Below, one piece after another: positions 22,574 through 26,831 of a stretch of 26,831 bases of DNA. The stretch covers positions 19,193 through 46,023 of the forward strand of contig JAFLKZ010000009.1 in assembly GCA_019162915.1 (NCBI GenBank). Reading direction: 5' to 3'. The notes beneath the pieces were generated by a model. That model had not been told where the DNA came from. It worked only from the letters and a program-made list of their open reading frames with translations, and did no database searches. The number at the start of each line of letters is the position of its first letter. Positions within the stretch are counted from its first letter, which is position 1. Source of the stretch: Campylobacteraceae bacterium. Lineage in GTDB: Bacteria; Campylobacterota; Campylobacteria; Campylobacterales; Sulfurospirillaceae. Both the position numbers and the translations under genes were made by a program.

Positions 22574-23389
22574 TTATTGAACCATTTTTTTTAAAGAGGG
22601 TTGCCCCATCTCAACTAATTTTGCATGTGATTTTTGAAAATATACATCCCAAAAATCTTTTAAAGCCACAAGTTTTTTAGGGTCTCTATAGGTGTCTCCT
22701 TTGGGAGAAGAGACAAGTCCAGCACCGATAACATATACCTCTGCACCTCCAAAATTACTGAATAAACTATTTTTAGTGACTTTATCTATTTCTTCCTTTG
22801 GTGATATAAGGCGTACTGCACCATTGCTGTAAAATGAGCCAATAGAAGAGTTTTCTAACATATCAGAAGCCAATAGAACGACTTTTCTCTGAGCTTTTGT
22901 AGGCTCAATAATATTTTCACCAAAATCTTTGAGTGCAAACAAAATGTCAGATTTTGAAATAGTATTTGCCGTATTTTGGAATGATTCAAAAATCGCTTTT
23001 TGAGTGCCTTGCCCAACAAACATATACTGATCGTTTAGGCATTTGTCTAGCTTAGCCAAGGTGTCTTTTCTCGCATTGTAACGATCTTTTTCTGCTAGTG
23101 GAAAATCAAGAGAAAAATCAAATACTTTTGTATTGTAGTTGTTGTTGATAAATGCTGAAAATTTTGCTACATAGATATAATTTCCTGCATGTACAAATTT
23201 AAGAGCATTGTCCCAAACCTGTTTTTTCAAATTTTCATCAAAAACTGTTGTCTCATCTATGAGAATAAATACAGCAGTATTGAGTGTTTCATGTGTTTCT
23301 TTTTGCTCAACTTTATAATAATCATAACAACTCTGTGTTGCAAAAGTGTATGTTAAAGCAAAACAAATGGTGAGTAAAAGTTTTATCAT
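22574..23389 (-). CDS. Exported vWA-like protein of unknown function
   Basis: 271 residues from the ATG at 23389, which overlaps the upstream stop as ATGA and begins a proper signal peptide (MIKLLLTICFALTYTFATQS). The frame extends 11 residues upstream but that would disrupt the signal. The mature part resembles a von Willebrand A fold: first strand AVFILIDETTVFD (39-51) at the MIDAS position, IYVAKFSAF (72-80), and KVVLLASDMLENSS (169-182), matching the strand that carries the MIDAS aspartate. The usual DxSxS is D-E-T-T here, so metal binding may be altered. I recall conserved proteins with 'DETT' and 'SDMLENS' near OmpA proteins in other Proteobacteria, all uncharacterised. It is periplasmic. 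Confidence 0.75.
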   Translation of the reverse strand: MIKLLLTICFALTYTFATQSCYDYYKVEQKETHETLNTAVFILIDETTVFDENLKKQVWDNALKFVHAGNYIYVAKFSAFINNNYNTKVFDFSLDFPLAEKDRYNARKDTLAKLDKCLNDQYMFVGQGTQKAIFESFQNTANTISKSDILFALKDFGENIIEPTKAQRKVVLLASDMLENSSIGSFYSNGAVRLISPKEEIDKVTKNSLFSNFGGAEVYVIGAGLVSSPKGDTYRDPKKLVALKDFWDVYFQKSHAKLVEMGQPSLKKMVQ

Positions 23390-24900
23390 CGTAACTCCAA
23401 TGATTTTCCATCTTCTGCACAAAACTTTGTACCTTCAGCATATATTTTTCCACATTCTGGACATGTAGGTTCCCCAATTTTTTTAGAAGGAGTTCCGCAA
23501 TTTGGACAAAATTTTTCAGTCTCATTTAAAGTAGTTGCACAATTTGAGCATGTTATATGTAATTCTTTGGCTTTACTTGAATGTACTTCAGGTGTTTTTT
23601 CCGCCATCATTTCAGAGCGTTTTTTCATAGAAGCATTGTCGGCGATGTCATACTGAAGGCTTTCTTCATTTTTCATTTGAACATATGTTAAAAATGTTCT
23701 GTTTTCTCTTTTTTTGATGATTTCAGATTGCTTAGCAGATGTTCCTGTTGCAACAGATTTTTGCGCCATACTTTGTTGGAGCTCTTGGAGTTTTTGTTGT
23801 GCAATTTTTGCAATTTTTTCTTTTTCATTTTTATAATGGTTAATGAATTCTTGTTTGCTAGCAAATAAAGAACAGTTTTTATAAGCATCTTCACTTTCTC
23901 TTCCTGCAAAGCCGAAACGATGACCGAACATAATGCCCAAAAGTTGGATAAAGATAAAAATAACTGCTAAAACAATGAATGTTGCCCATCCACCCTTTCT
24001 GTCAGAATCTTGGCTATCTTTTAGCGCTTTATCGTCTGCCGATTGTTGGTTTTTTGTCAATTCAGATGGTAAAGGGCTAAAAATATTGGTTTGTTTATTG
24101 CTCACTTCTGCCGTTAATTGTTTTTCTAAAACCTGTCCCCTAACATATGTTGCACCTGTTGCAATTGAAAAAATTAAAATAGCCGTAATGATAGTAATAA
24201 TCCAAGATGGCGTAACCGTTGCATTGGCTTTAATACGATTTAAAAGTTGTAAATAATTTGGTTTTGTGTCATCGTTATGATCGTGTTCAAGGCTAACAGA
24301 AGAATCTCTTTCAAGATTTGGCTTTTCATCGTTACGATTGTTTATAAACCAAATACGCACTTTTTTCACAAGAGAGTTTTGATAGATTTCGTGTCCACTC
24401 CAGTGTGTGAAGCCAACAAGTATAATAGAAATAATTAACGCGATACCCAATGCCCCTTGTTGTTGTAAAGATTCACTAGCTCCTGGAATCGTCCATCCTG
24501 CCAAAACATAACCAAATCCCAATGCTTCTAAAACAACTAAGATACCAATAACAAACCACATGTAAAATGGAAATGGCTTTCTTCCGAGTTCATCAGATTT
24601 TGAAAGATAAGATTTTGAATTTTCGTATAGCGTTGCGTCTTTATTGTATTTGTTATAGTAGCTATAGAAGTCTCCACAAACGATAGACTCGCTGTAAAAC
24701 CAATTTTTATCATCCATCGTTTCAATATCTTTTGATAATGTAGCAATTTTTCCAATTGCAGGAAATTTCATCCATGTACACATCCACCAAAATTTAACAT
24801 TCTCCCACCAACGAATAATAATAAAAACACTCAGCAACAATAATAGTGCTGAATAAACTAAATATCTATAAGCTTCTAAAAATTCTTTTGCCCATTCCAC
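23386..24900 (-). CDS. Five-pass membrane protein with C-terminal double zinc ribbon
   Basis: 504 residues, starting at GTG (24900) with AAGGGG eight to thirteen bases upstream. Hydrophobic segments lie at about 12-30, 113-136, 149-166, 232-252 and 305-328. The loop between the fourth and fifth is polar and long (253-304), probably periplasmic. A coiled coil follows (about 340-380), then two C-terminal ribbons: C451-C454-C465-C468, complete, and C480-C483-C494 with Asp in place of the fourth cysteine. The ribbons should be cytoplasmic. No enzyme motif is visible. It overlaps the vWA-like gene by four bases (ATGA), implying coupled translation. It could be the inner-membrane core of the system, with the vWA-like protein on its periplasmic side. 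Confidence 0.75.
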   Translation of the reverse strand: MEWAKEFLEAYRYLVYSALLLLLSVFIIIRWWENVKFWWMCTWMKFPAIGKIATLSKDIETMDDKNWFYSESIVCGDFYSYYNKYNKDATLYENSKSYLSKSDELGRKPFPFYMWFVIGILVVLEALGFGYVLAGWTIPGASESLQQQGALGIALIISIILVGFTHWSGHEIYQNSLVKKVRIWFINNRNDEKPNLERDSSVSLEHDHNDDTKPNYLQLLNRIKANATVTPSWIITIITAILIFSIATGATYVRGQVLEKQLTAEVSNKQTNIFSPLPSELTKNQQSADDKALKDSQDSDRKGGWATFIVLAVIFIFIQLLGIMFGHRFGFAGRESEDAYKNCSLFASKQEFINHYKNEKEKIAKIAQQKLQELQQSMAQKSVATGTSAKQSEIIKKRENRTFLTYVQMKNEESLQYDIADNASMKKRSEMMAEKTPEVHSSKAKELHITCSNCATTLNETEKFCPNCGTPSKKIGEPTCPECGKIYAEGTKFCAEDGKSLELR

Positions 24901-24920
24901 AAAATACCCCTTTTGTTATT

Positions 24921-26432
24921 TTAATTTCTTCCAACTTCTTGCATTGTAAACTCTTTTTCATACATACCATTTTTAGTTGCATAATACATTTTACCGGTGG
25001 ATGCATTAACATTTTTTTCATCAAAAATAATGTCCATACATTTTAGAGATGAATCATCATCACTAATAAATACTCTGTATAAAAGTCCTTTGTTTCCCTG
25101 ATAAGCGTTAATAGTTGTTGATAAAGTTTCATTTGGTTTTGCATTTGAGTTTTGAATATAGTTTTCATAAATATATATTTTGGGGGAAGAAACAGGTTTC
25201 GAGCCATCTCTTACGACTCCAACAGGTGCTAGCCCAACAAGGTGTTTATTGATAGAAGTTGTCCACGAAGACTGATTGAGCCCATTTTTGTATTCAAATG
25301 TCTTGTGGTCAATTTTTTCACCGCTTGCAAGAGATTTTGTTTCACCGTAAACTCTAGGCTTATCAGTTGCACAGTTTCCATAAAGATTGGAAGGTGTATC
25401 GGCTTTTGCTTTTGTTCCAATTCCAATGAAAGATTCTTTAGTTGCGACTTCGCCAAGCTTATCAAGACTAAATAAATTTTTGTTATTGCTTTTCGCTCCT
25501 CCGAAATCAACAAACTTTAGGTTTACTGATGGTGTTTCTCGTGGTTCTGAGATGGATTCAGTTTTTTTGGTTGTTTCCGTTGGAGTATTTTTTAAAGTTG
25601 ATGCGACAATATCTACTTTTTCCTTTGATTTTTGTTTAATTTCTACGGGTTTAAAAAACGATGGATTGGTTTTTCTTAAATTAGAATATAACGCAATTTC
25701 TTGTTCATTGGATAATTCAATAATTTCAACGCGACGATTTTTAGAAGCACCTTCTGCTATGTTGTTATCAGCAATAGGTTGCATTTCTCCAGCACCTAAA
25801 AAATAAATATTTTCTTGTTTTACTCCATTTTCTGCAAATACTTTACCGAGTGTTTTTGCTCTTTCTTCAGACAACTTTTGATTTAAGGATGATGAACCAC
25901 TATCATCTGTATGCCCAATAATAAGAATTTTTTTATTGGCTTGACTATATATTTTAGCAATCTTAGTAAAACTTTCTTTCGCTTTTGAAGTTAAATCTGA
26001 AGAGCCTTTGTCAAATTGATTTGTTTCAGTAATAATGACTTTATCACCTACTTTTTTTTGTTCTTCCTCTTGTTGCTGTTTTGTTGTAAGAGTACCTTTT
26101 GAAGATGAAAGTGCAGGATTATTTGTCTCATTATAAACCACATCACTAGATTTGATATCAGAAAAATAAATTTCCATTTGTTCTTGTTCGGCAATTTTCT
26201 TTAATTCTTCTCGGCGTTTATCAATGGCATCGCCGATAGCATATCCGAGTAGTCCACCTAAAACACCACCAAGGACAGCTCCTTTGTTGCCACCCATTTT
26301 GTTGCCTAGTGCAGCACCTCCAGCAGCACCAAGAGCAGTTCCACCTATTTTGCCCATATTTTGATCAAGACTTGTAGCACACCCACCTAATAAAAAGCAA
26401 CAAACTGTTAAAGAAATAGTTCTCTTGAGCAT
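24921..26432 (-). CDS. Outer-membrane lipoprotein: glycine zipper, OmpA peptidoglycan-binding domain and unknown C-terminal domain
   Basis: 503 residues. The signal peptide ends in lipobox LLGGC (Cys18). Residues 29-70 form a glycine-zipper stretch (GGTALGAAGGAALGNKMGG..., like 17-kDa antigen lipoproteins). The OmpA-like domain spans about 130-240: NQFDKGSSDLT, IIGHTDDSGSSSLNQKLSEERA (172-192, peptidoglycan-contact D and R) and SKNRRVEI. The remaining 260 residues are unlike known OmpA proteins: a Lys/Thr-rich linker and a beta-rich domain with a few cysteines. The product should be anchored in the outer membrane and hold peptidoglycan. It is the first gene of the operon, with TAGGGA before the ATG and 20 bases to the next gene. 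Confidence 0.85.
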   Translation of the reverse strand: MLKRTISLTVCCFLLGGCATSLDQNMGKIGGTALGAAGGAALGNKMGGNKGAVLGGVLGGLLGYAIGDAIDKRREELKKIAEQEQMEIYFSDIKSSDVVYNETNNPALSSSKGTLTTKQQQEEEQKKVGDKVIITETNQFDKGSSDLTSKAKESFTKIAKIYSQANKKILIIGHTDDSGSSSLNQKLSEERAKTLGKVFAENGVKQENIYFLGAGEMQPIADNNIAEGASKNRRVEIIELSNEQEIALYSNLRKTNPSFFKPVEIKQKSKEKVDIVASTLKNTPTETTKKTESISEPRETPSVNLKFVDFGGAKSNNKNLFSLDKLGEVATKESFIGIGTKAKADTPSNLYGNCATDKPRVYGETKSLASGEKIDHKTFEYKNGLNQSSWTTSINKHLVGLAPVGVVRDGSKPVSSPKIYIYENYIQNSNAKPNETLSTTINAYQGNKGLLYRVFISDDDSSLKCMDIIFDEKNVNASTGKMYYATKNGMYEKEFTMQEVGRN

Positions 26433-26586
26433 TAAAATCCCTAGTTATTTTTTAATATAATATGATTTATTTTATGATGTTATCAAATATTTCTTTTATA
26501 ATAATTAAAATGTTACAAAAAATGTATTTTATCTTTAATAGTTCAAGAATTTTTAATAAATTGCCTCTAAGAGGGATTGGGAATAG

Positions 26587-26829
26587 CTACATAAGCAAAA
26601 GAAGCAAAGCTCCACCGAATTTAGCCTCAGATTCCTCATCAGCTTTCCCCACTCTAGTTCCACCTTTATTGAAAATTTCATTTCCTCTTGCTTCACCGAC
26701 CTTGTCGTAGCTTTTATTGAAAATTACATTACCTCGAATTTCACCGGCGAAGTTGAAACTTTTATCTAAAATTCTGTCACCGCTTATCTTCCCAGCCAAG
26801 TTAAAACTTTTATCTAAAATTCTTCCCAT
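26587..26829 (-). CDS. Small protein of tandem GNxIxNKS-type repeats (start near window edge)
   Basis: 80 residues from an ATG two bases inside the window edge, so the ribosome site is not visible and an earlier start cannot be excluded. Residues 2-65 form four repeats of about 16 residues: ILDKSFNLAGKISGDR, ILDKSFNFAGEIRGNV, IFNKSYDKVGEARGNE and IFNKGGTRVGKADEES. The last is degenerate. A hydrophobic end (GGALLLLLM) follows. Alternating turns (N/D-K-S, R/S-G-N/D) suggest a small beta propeller or 'beta-flower' type fold, a likeness given from memory. The DNA repeats with the protein. It lies 154 bases upstream of the OmpA gene on the same strand. The gap holds a promoter-like TATTATATT, so it need not be cotranscribed. 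Confidence 0.65.
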   Translation of the reverse strand: MGRILDKSFNLAGKISGDRILDKSFNFAGEIRGNVIFNKSYDKVGEARGNEIFNKGGTRVGKADEESEAKFGGALLLLLM

Positions 26830-26831
26830 TT

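Noticed and set aside
23387..23422. Earlier start of the vWA-like gene at 23422
   Set aside because: The added 11 residues (MCRRWKIIGVT) would precede a good signal peptide, while the ATG at 23389 has ATGA coupling to the upstream stop.
21015..26432. Zorya-type defence system
   Set aside because: The OmpA-domain gene and membrane partner are suggestive, but there is no MotA/ExbB-like ZorA, the OmpA protein is a lipoprotein instead of a membrane-anchored ZorB, and no ZorC/D/E-like genes follow.
1..26831. CRISPR arrays, rRNA, intact insertion sequences or integrase genes
   Set aside because: No regularly spaced repeats, rRNA-like stretches, transposase or tyrosine/serine recombinase motifs were seen in any long frame.

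Overview
The window looks like chromosomal DNA of a Campylobacterota bacterium of the Sulfurimonas/Sulfuricurvum type. The reasons are AT-rich, densely packed genes, extended -10 promoters of the form TATAAT with no clear -35 box, and house genes that fit this group: a cytoplasmic molybdopterin formate dehydrogenase catalytic subunit, AMMECR1/MEMO1 homologues and an AspT/YidE-type transporter. The genus is inferred by eye and was not tested. I see no rRNA, tRNA or CRISPR array.

Region 1 (about 1-10,080) is plasmid-like accessory DNA. It has an IncQ/RSF1010-like replication pair (RepA helicase 8848-9633, RepC-like initiator 7926-8846), a MobV relaxase (5669-6622) with a hairpin-rich candidate oriT just upstream (5511-5600), a membrane/coiled-coil protein in the mobilisation position, an ArdC-like antirestriction protein, two orphan DNA methyltransferases (C5 and Dam-type) with no nuclease beside them, and a partition-like pair whose ParA-like protein has cysteine in place of the P-loop lysine. 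The left edge cuts the start of a helicase-type protein with a phospholipase-D-like domain. No integrase is visible. This is probably an integrated mobilisable plasmid or an integrative mobilisable element.

Region 2 (10,117-17,672) is ordinary chromosome: an unknown gene downstream of an AspT/YidE-type transporter, MEMO1-like and AMMECR1-like genes, a small lipoprotein, a sigma-region-4-like small protein, a YgjP-type metallopeptidase, a YqiA-type esterase and a formate dehydrogenase catalytic subunit.

Region 3 (17,711-20,901) is a 3-kb cassette bounded by two direct repeats of about 185-193 bp. Each repeat holds a G-rich motif resembling a tRNA 3' end. The cargo is an abortive-infection-like C-terminal-domain protein, a lipoprotein with MORN-like glycine motifs, and a small coiled-coil protein. 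Two perfect inverted repeats follow (20,911-20,993).

Region 4 (21,015-26,829) is a tightly packed minus-strand operon of five envelope genes: a glycine-zipper/OmpA lipoprotein, a five-pass membrane protein with C-terminal zinc ribbons, an exported vWA-like protein, a zinc-finger membrane protein and a membrane-anchored unknown. An 80-residue tandem-repeat protein lies upstream at the window edge. I recognise domains but not the system, and it is the best candidate here for an undescribed multi-protein machine.
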